64,000 nt of DNA from Nymphaea colorata (GCF_008831285.2 NC_045142.1:23931300-23995299); one strand, 5' to 3'. Numbered from the stretch's first letter, positions 1 to 12,109 are shown. Program-made: numbers and translations. The notes: generated by a model not told the origin, from the letters alone.

Positions 1-287
1 AATACGTGGCTGACTGCCATTGGCGCAGCTGCATCAACGACATGGGCCCCACACGATCGGCGGGTCCCCTCCGGCGACTAAACTGGCCCGCTTCACGACG
101 ACGGCGATCGCACAATGTCTGTATTGCCCTTGTTGATAATTTCTTTCGTTGTCGAAAGTGCGTCGTTGTACGCGTCACGGTGAGGATGGGCAAGTAATTT
201 TGGCTTCAATGAGTGGAAACAGATGTCGGGTCTCATAGAAATCACCTCGTCCCCAGAATTCGGGAGCTTACCCGGACCCGTTTCTCG
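1..287. other. upstream region and probable 5' leader of the receptor-kinase gene
   Basis: This stretch precedes the start codon of the cysteine-rich receptor kinase. It is moderately GC-rich, with several CG dinucleotides, and I see no convincing TATA box and no independent gene. Short open frames here lack any family resemblance. It most likely holds the proximal promoter and 5' leader, but the transcription start cannot be placed by eye. Confidence 0.4.
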
Positions 288-3200
288 ATGGCCTCCTCGG
301 TCGCCGCCGCGGTGGCGCTTGCGCTGGCGCTGGTTGGTCTTGCCGCTGCCGCCGGAGACTCCGACGACGGGCCGGCGGTAATCCGTCGGATCTGCGGCCA
401 GACCAAGAGCCCTGACGCGGCCACCTACGATGCGAACTTTGTCGCGGCCATGGAGAACGTGTCGCGGTCCATCGCGCGCGCGGGCTTCGGCTTCGCGGCC
501 GCCGGCGAGGCGCCGTACAAGGTGTACGCCTTCGGGCAGTGCTTCGGCGAGGTGAACTCCGTCGACTGCCAGCTCTGCTATTCGCAGGCGCGCGTCAAGC
601 TGCCCAGCTGCCTGCCCGCGGCTGCTGGTCGGGTTTTCCTAGAGGGCTGCTTCTTACGGTATGACAGCCGTAACTTCTCGGGCGAGGCCACCGACGCCTT
701 CGACGCGATCGCTTGCGGAGGGTCCAACGCCACCAATGGAGAGAGGCTCGGGAGGGTCGCCGGGAAGGTCGTCGGCGAGCTCCGGATCGACGAGGGCAAG
801 TACTGGGCGAGGGCGGAGGAAGAGGCGAAAGGGATGAGGGTTTATGGGGCGGCGGAGTGCTGGAGGGGGATAGAAGGAAAGGGCTGCGAGGAGTGCCTGG
901 ACAACGCGAGGAAGGGAGTGTTGGGGTGTGTCCCCGCGACGGACGGGAGGGCGATGAACGCCGGCTGCTACCTCAGGTACTCCACCACCAAGTTCTACGG
1001 GTCCGGGTCGGATGGTGGTTCTCATGGTCCGTTTTCTCTCTCTCTCTCTTATATATATATATATATATATATATATAGCTTTTCAACCGCGATATACAGT
1101 GCGTTCAGCTATATATTTTTAATTTTCATCTCCACCGTTCAGCAAATTTAAATTTCTATCTATTTATTGAGAAAAATTATTTGGTTTTTTTCCTTCTAAA
1201 CCATTATTGGTTTCAGTAATTCGGCAGCGGTTGGCGATAGCACTGGGTTCCATCTTTGGTTCCGCGCTGGTCATTGTCGTGGCTGTTCTCATCAGGGAAA
1301 GAAGGAAAATTCGCAGGAGCGGAGTTTCTTCTTCTCGTAGTTTTCCTGGTAAACAAGAATGAGCTGCTTTGGAGAATATTGTTCTGCATTTTTTGTCCTC
1401 TTGACAATATGTCATGTGTATGAGTTTTAACTTTATCCATCTCATGGTTCATTTCCTTCCAAATGTCAATCAGATGATGATGCATCTACAGCAATTATTA
1501 AAGCTATTACTGAATCACATCTCAGTTTCAAGTATGAAGATCTACAGACTGCAACCGGAGATTTTCATCCGTCAAATAAGCTAGGCCAAGGTGGCTTTGG
1601 CTCTGTCTATAAGGTATTCCATCAAGAACTGACAAAAATGCTGTGAAGAGCTTTAACTAGTGAAAGTAGCTCTGCCATAATTCTTGTTGGCATTTTCTTT
1701 GGTGTCATCAACATTGTAGTTGGTGGTGGTGGCAATAATGAACAATGTTATATATCAGAGATACAGCACGGGACAGAGGCATTCTTAAGTGAAAATGGCG
1801 ATTAAAGAAACGTGTCCACCAATTACTTTAAAGTTTAAACAAGAAAAAGCAGGTAACATGTGTATGTGCGGCCATGTATTCAACTTGTAACCCAAAGAAC
1901 TAAAATATCAAGATGAATTTCTGTGAGTCTGAACAATACTCAGACGGAGATGATTAGAATCAAACAGTCAATGCATGTTCAAACTAAAATTTACATGGTT
2001 GATCTGATATATTCAAACTATATATAGCGTGCAAGTTAAGTTTGTGCCCACTATTATCTTTGATTTTGTCCATCAAATTCCATGTTGTGTCTGGTGTTGT
2101 GTCGACATTTTTCAGACATGTTTGGAAAATTGTTCATGTGACATAAGCTTGCTGATGTTGATGTACTAGCTGTGTCGATCATGATGGCAGGTTCAGCTTT
2201 TGTTTTTTCTCTTCCCGGTGCCCGTTACTAGAGCGTAGGGAGTTATTCTGAATGGCTCTACTGCAGGGAATTCTACGAGATGGCAGAGAGGTGGCAGTAA
2301 AAAGGCTCTTCTTCAACACCAGGCAATGGGTCGATCACTTCTTCAATGAGGTCAACCTTATAAGCAGTGTTCAGCACAAAAACCTTGCCAAGCTTTTGGG
2401 CTGCAGTGTCGAGGGCCCGGAAAGTCTACTAGTCTATGAGTTCCTCAGAAACATGAGCCTCGATCACTTCTTGTTTGGTTTGTTTCTTCTTCACGTTCTT
2501 TATGCAAGTCTTGAAATCTTTTCAACCAACCGAAAGGAATAGCCGTTTCTGAATTTTTAAATAGCTCTCCATGTGTTGTCAAGCAGATCCCTTAAAGAAG
2601 AAAGCATTAGATTGGGGAAAGAGGTTTGATATCATAATGGGGACAGCTGAAGGACTTGCTTACCTTCATGATGCATCTGAAGTAAGGATCATTCACAGGG
2701 ATATAAAGGCCAGCAATATATTGCTTGATGAGAAATTTAGGCCTAAGATAGCAGATTTTGGGCTCGCAAGGCATTTTGCAGAAGGTCAGAGCCATATAAG
2801 CACTGGCGTAGCCGGGACTCTGTAAGCACTTGAAGCTTTAATCAATTTCTGGATTTAACTTTAGTGTGCTCTCTTCTTTATTTATTCTTTTAGTGGATAC
2901 AGTGGGAATGTTTCTCAGAAATGAGAATTTTCACTAGGCCCTACATCTTCTTCATATGGGCTTCCTCTCCCAAAGACATTTTTTTCTCCACTTTCTCCAA
3001 ACAAGATAAGGATGACTGTCACTATTCTCTGCTTCAGATTATCGTATCAAATGGTAGTTGGAATTCTTGAAACAAATGAAACTGCCTGAATTCACTTTGA
3101 TGATGTGAATTTACAGTTAGCACCTTAGTAAATTTATTTGTTTTTCCAACTTTTTTGTCAAAAATGAAATATGAAACGGAAAAGGTTTCAACATTTGCGT

Positions 3201-4036
3201 AGGTCTATTTTAGCCTTCTAGCTCTTGAATTTTTGTGCTTTGGCCCCATATGCAGAACTCTTGTAATTGTTAATGAAATCACAATGGAGAAGGAATTGTT
3301 GTTGCCTTAGCATGAAAGAAGCAGTTGCTGTGATTTTGTGCTGATATCTTGAAATCTGCATTGTGACCAAAAGTCTGCCTCGATATTATTTATAGTTCTT
3401 CAATTACTTCGTGAAGACTTGTTTTCTGATAGATTTCACTACGAAACAATCTTAACTTTTAGACTTAACACGCTTCTAACTTTTTCCTGTTTCAGAGGCT
3501 ACATGGCCCCTGAATATGTGATAAATGGGCAGTTAACGGAGAAGGCAGACGTCTACAGCTACGGTGTACTTGTTCTTGAAATTGTCACTGGGCGCAAAAA
3601 CAGCAATCCCCTCTCGGCAGAAGACCACTCTCTTACTGCCTTGGTAATAAATTTCGTGTATTTCTTGTCCAACCAAAAAACATCTTTTCTAATGTGGTTA
3701 GTTTGTGGCTTGTATCAGATCTGGAGGCATTATAATTCAGAAACGTTACTAGAAATTACAGATCCTGATGTTAAAGCACAGTGCTCAACAGAAGAAGCTC
3801 TGAGGGTAATTCATGTGGGTCTCCTTTGCACTCAGGCAACACCAAGTCTTCGTCCGCCAATGTGGAGGGTGGTTGAGATGCTGACTGGTTTAGGGAGGGA
3901 CTTGCCAGTGCCTACCCAGCCTCCCTTCCTCAATGTAAAGGGTGCAGAAGGTGGATATGCCTCTGGACTATCCAACCCCTCCAGCATACCTGTATCGGTA
4001 AATGGGATGTCCATAAGTGTCCTACAAGGAAGATAA
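288..4036 (+). CDS. cysteine-rich receptor-like protein kinase (DUF26 class, CRK)
   Basis: Plasma-membrane receptor-like Ser/Thr kinase with two extracellular DUF26 (Gnk2-like) domains. Exons: 288-1026, 1217-1348, 1474-1613, 2267-2477, 2587-2821, 3496-3643, 3719-4036. All introns are GT-AG and the 1923 coding bases give 640 residues. A signal peptide ([22 protein letters not shown]) precedes two C-x8-C-x2-C motifs, with first cysteines at about residues 85 and 191. A transmembrane helix lies near 252-271 and a basic stop-transfer stretch follows. The kinase shows the glycine loop [11 protein letters not shown] (327-337), K349 in [14 protein letters not shown] with D446, and DFG at 464-466. 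It is an RD kinase with all catalytic residues present. The seven-exon pattern is typical of plant CRKs. The start at 288 is chosen because the signal peptide begins there. Exon 1 is much more GC-rich than the other exons. The ligand is unknown; family members act in stress and pathogen signalling. A number within the CRK family cannot be assigned. Confidence 0.93.
1031..1077. repeat. (CT)n(TA)n microsatellite in CRK intron 1
   Basis: A CT run passes directly into a TA run just inside the first intron of the receptor kinase, immediately after the splice donor at 1027. Compound repeats of this kind recur throughout the window. Confidence 0.9.
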
Positions 4037-4816
4037 CACCGAGGATATTGGTCTCCTTATGTTGTTTAACCATTTCCAGTCCAATCACTGCAGCATAACG
4101 AGAATCGTGCTGCTGAGTTTTTGTAAAGCAGCACAAATGATTACTGGAACTTGGAGATTTTTGCATGTTCACGGTCAAAGACAAATTCTGTCCTTTGCAC
4201 CATGTGCAAACTGCAATTCAGGTTCTGGCTATATGCATTTAGGAAACAATCTATAGTTTAATAGGCTATTGGAAGTTTATCCATGACCACAGAGACTTGA
4301 GAGATTGCTCATAGTGACAGAATCTGTAAGTTGTGCAACTCATTTGGGTTCAACTGCTATTGTTTAATAAATAATGTAATGGCTTCTACCTATGTCTCGA
4401 TAATTCTATTGTGCATGGGGGATCTTTCCTGAATGCATTTACCAAGTTCACGTGTCAAGTGGAGGCATTGATATGAAATCAAGTAATCATTTAGATTAAA
4501 TTTTTGTCATCTTTCTCGCAACTGTATTACTTCCAAGTGTTTAATTTGAGGATTACAGGGCACATGAATTTTCATACATTACTCAAAGGAGAGAGGGAGA
4601 GAGAGTAAGATGCTTTTAGTGAAAATTTATTTTGTGTATATTTGAGTGCACGTATATAAGGTACCTTCCTTACATATCAAGAAAATAACCAGACCTACCA
4701 TTTGCATACACTTGGGTAAGGTACCTTACATGTCAAGAGAACAATCCGACCCTGACATTTTAGTTACATGAGTATGCTGTCGAATCAATCAAATATTTGT
4801 ATCCGTGTGAAAGAGG
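4037..4816. other. tail-to-tail spacer between CRK and the INO80B-like gene
   Basis: The two neighbouring genes converge here, so the interval should contain both 3' untranslated regions and poly(A) signals. AATAA-type words occur near 4365-4375 on the plus strand. A short GAGAGG run lies near 4590. I see no coding segment or transposon in it. Confidence 0.5.
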
Positions 4817-7732
4817 TCAACATGATGTAACTGGCTCCATCGTCTTGTTTACTGCTTTATAACACTGAAGACTACAAAGAGGAAGTTTGGATTTGGAATC
4901 CCTGTACTTGTATGCGTTTGTGCATGAAGGGCCTGCACATTTCTCCCGAGGTGGGGGATAGCTGCATGAACGACCAAAATCAGTCGGAAACTAAAGATAA
5001 AGAAATAAAAAATCAGATGGTAACAAGAAGATCAGAACATGCTGTAAACTACTGAGACACATTCAACAATGTGGATAGGATTGGAAATGGTTCAGTCGGA
5101 AATAACTTGGACATATACCTGCAGGGTTGAGAGTTAAAAATACTGGGGAGATCAGCATCTTTTGGGAAAGAAACAACAGTTCCAGATGGTCCCATCACCC
5201 ACCTGACAGTGTTTGATGCAAGAGACATAGCTCTTGCAGCCTTCTCCTGTACGGAAAAAGTATGAGAAACCACCAAATATCATTTGAAGGAAAAGAATCG
5301 GAAAAGGGATTGATCAATCATGCTTTTACCTGAGCCATTTCCTCTTTCCGTTTCCTCAACTTGTCCTCCCGTTTCTTCCCATTTGCATCCTGACCAAGTA
5401 TTTTCCTGATTGCCTGTGCCTGCAAATTATAAAAATCACTTAAAGATATGCACAATTAAGTTCGCCAGAGGTCATGGAAAAGTAGGATCATTTGGCACAA
5501 ACCTCCGATTCCCTTGCCGCTTTTTCTACTTGCATCCTGCGTCTCTGAGCGGCCTCCGCCTTCTTTAACTGCTGCTCCACTTCAGAAAGTTTTTCCTTTT
5601 GTTCTGTGATTCAGAGAAAACCGTAAGCAAGAGATCCTTGTTAATGAAATAAAGAAGAGAAGTTCAGTTACTTACTTCTTGGAGCAGCTGGTGGTAACCC
5701 ATCAGGAAACTCAATTAAACTAACTCCAGATGATGCATCTTTCCCCGATTGAAGTGCTCTCTGACGAGTTGTGAGAGGAATCTCCTTGTCATCAGTCCGA
5801 CCATGAGGAAGCCCAGTCTTTGGTTTCTTTCTTCTAGACCCAGAATTAAAAACCATGGATTCATCATCTTCATTTGCAAAACTGCTCTCTTCTTCATCAA
5901 CACAATAAAGGTCATCTGCATCTCTTGTTCTTGCTTTCTTACTGTTTTCCTTGCGTGATGAAGCTTTACCTCCATAAACATCTTCATCAAACTCGTCAAC
6001 TGCACGCTTTCTGGAACCCCTTGAGGTTCTTTTTTTATGACTTTCTTCTTGATAAGCTTCATCATACTCTGAACCATAATCTGCATTTGTTTTTGAGGTT
6101 TTCAGCCTTTCAAGATACCGAATCTCATCATCATCATCACCATCAAAGTCACCATCTAAGACACGCCTCTTTGGAACCCGTTTGCTCTTTCGAACTGGTT
6201 CTGAAACACCAATAAACCAGCACTAGGATTAGCTTTCGGAGTACATCTAGATAGTCATGCCTCTAGAGTCTAGACTCACAATTTGTCAGTAATGGCAAAA
6301 ACCCACCTTTGAAATCCTTCCATGGAATCCCTTGCGAGCCATTTCCACTATCTGGAGGTGATTGACCTTCATCATTCAAGTCATCCTGTCACATAAGATT
6401 TGAAATATTTCAGTCTTTTTACAAGCAAAACTTTGCAGACTTCAACAGGACTACTAATAAACAAATAGTAGCTGTACCACTTGTAGGGAATATGAATTTC
6501 CTACAATTATTTACATAATATAGAGGAAAAGAGGAGAATAAATACACTTATCGTGCTCTGTGAAATGCAAATCAACCACAAGTTAAAATTTTATGGACAA
6601 AAAAGACTCCAAGACTCCAGATATTTTACAGGCAAGTCCACAATCAGTTGGAAACTTTATGGCATAAATAACTCCAGAATATTACAGGTTTCACAGTAAT
6701 AGATTAATTAGTAAAAAAACCTATTAAAAGAGACAAAAGCATGAATTTTCACAGACAGTGCCTGTACACATCATAAGAAGCTACATAAAAACTTCCCAAC
6801 CACCTACTTCGCAGGCTACAGCTGAAGATACGGGGATGCAACTCTGGTCTCCATATAATTTCCATCTAAAGGGATATGAATGAGAATGAAAATGGAGTAT
6901 CCTGCTGACACAGATGAAACAGAAACTCGAGAAAATATACCTGTGCAATTAGCTTGTGTCGCTGTCTAGATGCATCTGAAGAACGTGGAGGCTTCGTAGA
7001 AGAACCAAGTGGGGAGCTGCGGCGGTTCCCACTAGAGCCATGTGTTGCTTTGGTATGAATTGTGTGGGTCACTCCTCCAACCTTGAGCTTCACCTTTCTA
7101 AGCATTTTTTCTTGAGAAGAATAGCCCTTTCCATTGTCAACAGCAACATCATTCTCACTTCTCATGCCATTTGAAGTGCCTACTGATCCTGAATGACTTC
7201 TGCTGTCCACATTCCTACCACCGCTAACCCCCTTCTCTGATTCTCCAGAAGCAGACTTAACTCGCTTAAACCCCATGTCAGTTGAATGAAGCTGGTTTTG
7301 TCTCTGATTACTTGAACTTTTCCAATTGGCTGGTGCAAGAACCCCCTCGCTACTTCGTTTGAACTCAGAACTATTTCGTGCACCACTACTGCCATAATAT
7401 TTCTCTGAAGCCTTCATGGGAATGTCATCAAAGTCTTCAATTGTTTCACTATTTTGCCTACTTTTTGAATCTTCAGAACTTGATGTCCATGGTGTACCCT
7501 CACTTTCTAGTCCATTAATGGATTTTAACTCTTTCTGCTTATAACCTGGTTCATCCCCCGAATTGTCATCACTCGCTGCTTTAGGGTCAGATCCGAAAGT
7601 GGGAGAGAATGAAGGAAATTCATGGCCATCATGGAAGAACTGTGAATCAGACCTAGGCCTCCTTGATGAGAAGCTCCTGCGTTTTCTTACAGCAGTTGCA
7701 CCATCAAATGTCAAACCACCAGCTCCCTCCAT
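4817..7732 (-). CDS. INO80 complex subunit B-like protein (PAPA-1 domain, HIT zinc finger)
   Basis: Predicted nuclear subunit of the INO80 chromatin-remodelling complex (Ies2/INO80B family). Coding exons, in transcription order: 7732-6941, 6385-6307, 6200-5676, 5603-5503, 5419-5330, 5246-5119, 4961-4817, giving 1860 bases and 619 residues. The N-terminal 460 residues are low-complexity, rich in Ser, Lys and acidic patches. The PAPA-1 region begins around FPDGLPPAAPRK and continues through KLSEVEQQLKKAEAAQRRR and ARESEAQAIRKILGQD, followed by VRWVMGPSGTVVSFP. The last exon encodes the HIT finger, with cysteines at 580, 585, 601 and 605 (YPPPREKCAGPSC then LPLCSLQCY), and ends near the spacer to the CRK gene. 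Every splice junction is GT-AG and in frame. This domain order matches plant HIT/PAPA-1 proteins. Its role in remodelling is inferred from the family. The start at 7732 opens the long first coding exon. Confidence 0.9.
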
Positions 7733-9070
7733 GAGGGCAATTCAGCACCTCCAGATACTGGAATGTCTCAGATCAAAACAAAATGATATAATAACATACT
7801 AGAATTACAGCGTGTGGTACCCTGTTTAAGAGAAAAAGACAAAAAGAAAATGATTCACCAGAAAGATGAGTCCTAATCAATGAAATGTGTTGAATAAATG
7901 GAAACCTAAACAAGTAATCAGCTCTCTGTGTACACAGAAATTGGGACGTAAAACCAAGATCACTATCAGAAACTAACATGCAGTGAACCGAATCCAGTAA
8001 CGGGAAAATAAAACAAAGTCAAGGTTAACAAACTAGCAGACCATATGAATTGAAAATCAACACACATGATACAGAACACATAATCAAGCCACGAACAATC
8101 ATGTGATTGACGAAACTTGTGTGGGTGTGGACAAGGAAATCTAGAAACACATCATCAGCAAAATCAACCTTGGTCATTAAGAAAAACAGCGGCGGAAAAT
8201 AAAAGGACTAATTGAAAAAACTCACAATAAACAAACACGCAGAGCGGTAAATTGCAGCATACCGAATACCCAGAAAAAGAAGACTCAAACGCAACAAGAA
8301 ACTACAATCCTGAAACACGCGAAAGTAACACCAAGAAACACAAGACTGACTGAAACGCCACATTTATATGGAAGAAACCGGAAAGAAACAATGAACTCAA
8401 ATCAAGGCAATGAAGTACAGAGAATCCCGAAGGTCCCTCCATTGAACAAAACGCCCTTTGAGGACAGCCATCCTAAAGAAAACAACACCAGTAGAATCTA
8501 CCGATCCTAAAGAAACCCACACCAATCAAACCAACTCTAAAGCCAAAAAAAGACCCCAAGATATCAAGGACTTTCCAGAATCTTAGACGCCCACAACGGA
8601 GAAACAGCCACCAACCAATCTATTCACCACCATCATCGAATCGAGTTAATCAACCATTAACTGAAACCCCAAAACGAAACCGTAAAGTGCAAACCCCAAA
8701 TCATTATCAAGTCGCTGCCCAAAAACAATCCAAAAAGGAACCGATTAAATACGAGAGAAGTAGCCAACAACAGTTAGATCTACGCCCAAAACACAGAACA
8801 CAAACGTGCCAACATGCAAAAAACCAGCGATCCCCACATCTCCAAAATCGAAATCAAGAAGACAAAGGAAGAAACTCACCACAGAGAGGGCAGAAGTGGC
8901 AGCTGAACCACCAGAAACGATCGCCTACAATCGAACCCGACGAGAAAAGCAAAACAGAGGAAGCTACGCTACTTCCGCGAAGGGTGGTAGCCCGGAACCC
9001 TAGCGCCGCAGGAAGAAGGGGAAAGGGAAAGGTGGGGAAGAGGAGAGGGAGATGCCATTTTGTTCCGTAG
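7733..9070 (-). other. probable 5' leader exon and leader intron of the INO80B-like gene
   Basis: No protein family is visible here. On the minus strand a good donor (CTCTGTG followed by GTGAGTTTC) lies at about 8880, and an acceptor (CATTCCAG) at about 7759, just upstream of the start codon. The simplest reading is a leader exon of about 180 bases near 8881-9060, then a 1.1-kb intron. The leader exon is GC-rich, while the intron is A-rich on the plus strand. Transcript evidence would be needed to confirm it. Confidence 0.5.
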
Positions 9071-9215
9071 AGAGAGAGAGGGAGAGAGAAGTTTCTGGGA
9101 ATAGAGGGCATGTTGGGGATTTCTAGGATAGAAACCTCTCTCTTTCTCTCTCTCTTTCTATCTGGTCTGCTGAGGAGGGGAAACCGGGTGGCGAGGAAGT
9201 ACATTCTCTCTCTCT
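9065..9215. promoter_or_regulatory. GA/CT-rich promoter region of the INO80B-like gene
   Basis: Runs of GAGAG at 9070-9087, CTCTCTT at about 9137-9155 and CTCTCTCT at about 9207-9219 lie just upstream of the inferred minus-strand leader exon. Pyrimidine patches and GA repeats are common around TATA-less plant start sites. No clear TATA box is seen. Confidence 0.35.
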
Positions 9216-9739
9216 CTTGGATCCTTTCGGCCTCCATGACAAAACTGTTTCCTCCCGCCCTTTTCTCGTTTTATCTTAGAAAATCCAGGAACGTGTAAAA
9301 CTTCATTCTCTGACCCACATTTGGTCAATCTAACATCTTTCCTTTGGTTTTGGATCAAAAATCCAGTTTTCTTCTGAACTTTGAAGTTCCTTTCTTCTTG
9401 GGTCTAAAAGGAAGTAACAGATCACAGGGTGATTTAATTATAGATTTCCTTTGGACATGAAAAAGCCGTGTTTGGATGAAAGGAAAATTGACCAAAAATC
9501 CGTGTGAGCAGTTACAGAAACAGATTTCGTTTTTTTCAAGGACATCAAGAATTGCTCTTTCACAAACGTTTCTTGCCAATAATTACTTTCGCTAATTGCT
9601 GTCCACCTTGCAGTTCTGACTCCCGCTTCGTGGAAATTTATTTGGATTTAAGACCCAAGGTCCAGATCCGATTAGATTTAGTCCGGGTCCTTACTGCTGC
9701 TAAACTTTTCTTCAAATAATTCAAAACATGATAAATGGG

Positions 9740-9805
<66 letters not shown>
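9740..9805. repeat. (CT)n(AT)n compound microsatellite
   Basis: A CT run of about 24 bases is followed by about 42 bases of TA in the spacer between the INO80B-like and inhibitor genes. Confidence 0.95.
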
Positions 9806-9807
<2 letters not shown>

Positions 9808-10278
9808 ACTTTGATCAGAGATAAAAGCCAGATCTATTCTAGAATGTCTTCTACATAGGGCAAGTTTTAGTTCAAGTTGTCTACAAAATAATCCTCTCCC
9901 TCATTACTAATTTTAAAAAAAAAATCGCTCTCCATGAGAATGTTCACCCTTATAAACAATTTTTGTAATCAAGAAATGATGTTATTTGATTATGTGTTTT
10001 AAGAACTTATATTCCAAAAATACAGTGGTCTTCTTATCAAATATGCTCATATAACTGGACTTACTTTTCCAATTATAAAGAGATTAACTAATATAATGTT
10101 TACTCATTTGAGGGGTATTTTAGTATCTTCAAAAAACAATTAGGTTTCTATTTTTCTCAACTTAATCTCTACTATTAATTTCTTGACATTTAATCTCTAT
10201 TATTAATTTCTTGACATTCAATGACTCCGACGATTCCCATCAAATTTGGCATATAAGGTTCTGGTAGCTATCAGATTC

Positions 10279-10280
<2 letters not shown>

Positions 10281-10317
<37 letters not shown>
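10281..10317. repeat. (CA)n(TA)n microsatellite
   Basis: A short CA run leads into about 30 bases of TA in the intergenic spacer. Confidence 0.95.
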
Positions 10318-10320
<3 letters not shown>

Positions 10321-11081
10321 CTGCCCAGTTTAGATATGTTCGTAAGATTTGAAAAGAAATTGTGTGAAAATAATGTGTAAAAGATTATTGTCAGGTTTTC
10401 AGAAAGTTAGTTCTTTGGTTGAACCAATTTTACAAGAAAAAAGGGAAATAGATTTTTGACCTTCAGGCTTTTTCCTGTAATTAAGCATGAAAACAATCAG
10501 CCTTAACATATTTTATCGGTTAATTAACCAACTAAAAAACCATTACAAGATTATTTTGAAAAAATGAAAAAACTATGAAAAGAAAGTTTCTGGATCTATT
10601 CGGCACATACCATTTTGTGTATTTATATATTTAGGAGGATTTTGATGGCCAAGAAAGAATTTCCAAAGTGGGTTTTTTCTAAAGAAAAAATTCAGGAAAT
10701 CCTTCTTTACTGTTTGATTACATCTCGAATAAGTAAGTGCCTCTCAGAAAGTACTTTCCAAAGAAAAGCCTTTCCAATCAAACACTTGCTCAAGGCCCCA
10801 AGGGAATGCACCGATTGCCGAACAGATTTCAAGAAGTTGCAAATTTATCAACAAATCTTACATTCAGAACTTTCGAAGCCCTGCATCAAATCGGCAGTTC
10901 TTCATCATCATCTAAGATTCTATAACAACCGTCGATCTCGAAGATGGACGGACCATAACAAGCACAAGATCCACAAACAAGAGACAATTAGCCATAAACC
11001 TCCATTTTCTTCTAGTTTCCAGATTGGAAACAAACAGGCAACTAGGACAAACTAAACTCGACTCTCAAACAAGGACAGGAT

Positions 11082-12086
11082 TCAAACCAAGTCTGCCAAG
11101 GCCAGGCAGTTGCTGGTGAGCTTACTTAGCTCACTATCATATGAGCCCATGAGCATAGGCAGCCCGGGCATCTCCACGAATCCGTCCTCGCACGTACTCG
11201 CGTCGCTTATCGTGGCACTCAGCATGGTCTTGAGCGTGTCGAGGTCGGACGCGGCCAGCGCCTTCTTCGCGTCGTCGAAATTCGCATTCATGTCATCATA
11301 CATGTCCTTGCATGTTTCCAGGCAGCTCCTCAGGTAAGGTGTGATGGTTGTCCCTGCTAGAAGCTGGTTGGCATGGGCAGTTGCACTGGCAACCTTAGTA
11401 GCAGTGGCCTTGATCTGCATGAGGAGCATGTCCGCCGGACTCAGGTGGCCGGAGGCCGGGAGGTACGGCTTCACCGACGAGGTGCACACGTCCGGGTAGC
11501 TGGTCTGCTTGCAGAAGCCCGCAATGGATGCATCGACCCCAGACGCCCCCGAACCAGAATTCGTGGCTGGAGCATGGGAGGGCACCGAGCCGCCGGAGGA
11601 CTTGGACCCTGTGGGCTTGGTTGGCGCATTGACTGGTGATGGTACTGATTCAGATGGTAGCTGGGTTGGCTCCTCTACTGGTGATGGTGGTGATGGGGAT
11701 GGCTTGGTTGGCGCATTGACCGGAGATGGGGGCGGCTTGGCCGGGGCATTCACTGGAGATGGGGTTGAAGGGGGCGACTTGGCGGGGGCATTAACTGGAG
11801 ATGGGGGCGGTTTGGCTGGGGAATTGACCGGAGATGAACCTGAACTTTGTGATTGGGATGGAGGCGGTTTGGCCGGAGCATTGACTGGAGCTGATCCTGA
11901 ACTTGGTGATTGGGATGGGGTTGGTTTGGCCGGGGCATTGGCCGGAGATGATCCTCCTGAACTTTGTGATCGGGATGGGGTTGGTTTGCGTGCTTTGAGA
12001 TGGCTATCTCGGGGAACACAAAGAGCATTAGAGCCCTGGAGGAGGAGGAGAGAAGAGAGTGAAAGAAGAAGAAGAAGCCTCAACAT
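11082..12086 (-). CDS. secreted pectin methylesterase inhibitor with proline-rich arabinogalactan-like spacer
   Basis: Predicted cell-wall protein that inhibits pectin methylesterase by forming a 1:1 complex. It is an intronless frame of 334 residues. A hydrophobic signal peptide (MLRLLLLLSLSSLLLLQGSN) is followed by about 150 residues of repeated SPVNAPAKPPPS-like units. These are rich in Ser-Pro, Ala-Pro and Thr-Pro, which are hydroxylation and arabinogalactan glycosylation motifs in plants. The PMEI domain starts near residue 186 and carries the four conserved cysteines in two pairs (GFCKQTSYPDVC, and CLETC before CEDGF). It ends at LTSNCLALADLV. Upstream in-frame ATGs exist at 12116 and 12188. 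I chose 12086 because the signal peptide begins there and the upstream part reads as a CT-rich leader, but 12116 is possible. The repeat makes the gene longer than a typical PMEI of about 200 residues. Confidence 0.88.
   Translation of the reverse strand: MLRLLLLLSLSSLLLLQGSNALCVPRDSHLKARKPTPSRSQSSGGSSPANAPAKPTPSQSPSSGSAPVNAPAKPPPSQSQSSGSSPVNSPAKPPPSPVNAPAKSPPSTPSPVNAPAKPPPSPVNAPTKPSPSPPSPVEEPTQLPSESVPSPVNAPTKPTGSKSSGGSVPSHAPATNSGSGASGVDASIAGFCKQTSYPDVCTSSVKPYLPASGHLSPADMLLMQIKATATKVASATAHANQLLAGTTITPYLRSCLETCKDMYDDMNANFDDAKKALAASDLDTLKTMLSATISDASTCEDGFVEMPGLPMLMGSYDSELSKLTSNCLALADLV
11625..11995 (-). repeat. coding minisatellite in the inhibitor's proline-rich spacer
   Basis: Imperfect units of about 30-60 bases encode variations on SPVNAPAKPPPS, PSQSQSSGSS and SPVNAPTKP. 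Units differ in length and order, as expected from slippage or unequal exchange. The reverse strand is open for a long way over this repeat because of its codon pattern. Confidence 0.8.
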
Positions 12087-12109
12087 CTCTCTGCTATCTG
12101 GAAAGAGAG

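Larger units (their letters stand above)
9220..11081. other. intergenic spacer, AT-rich
   Basis: There is no gene I can support. The spacer contains two long TA microsatellites (listed separately) and a duplicated phrase, TCTCTATTATTAATTTCTTGACAT, in two near-adjacent versions at about 10166-10220. The part next to 11081 is less AT-rich and probably contains the 3' untranslated region of the pectin methylesterase inhibitor gene on the minus strand. Confidence 0.5.

Noticed and set aside
7180-7395. Short minus-strand open frame within the INO80B-like first coding exon
   Set aside because: It is an alternative frame of the real exon.
10615-11055. A 146-codon plus-strand open frame
   Set aside because: It has no family resemblance and a low-complexity His/Lys/Arg-rich composition, and it overlaps the probable 3' untranslated region of the inhibitor gene.
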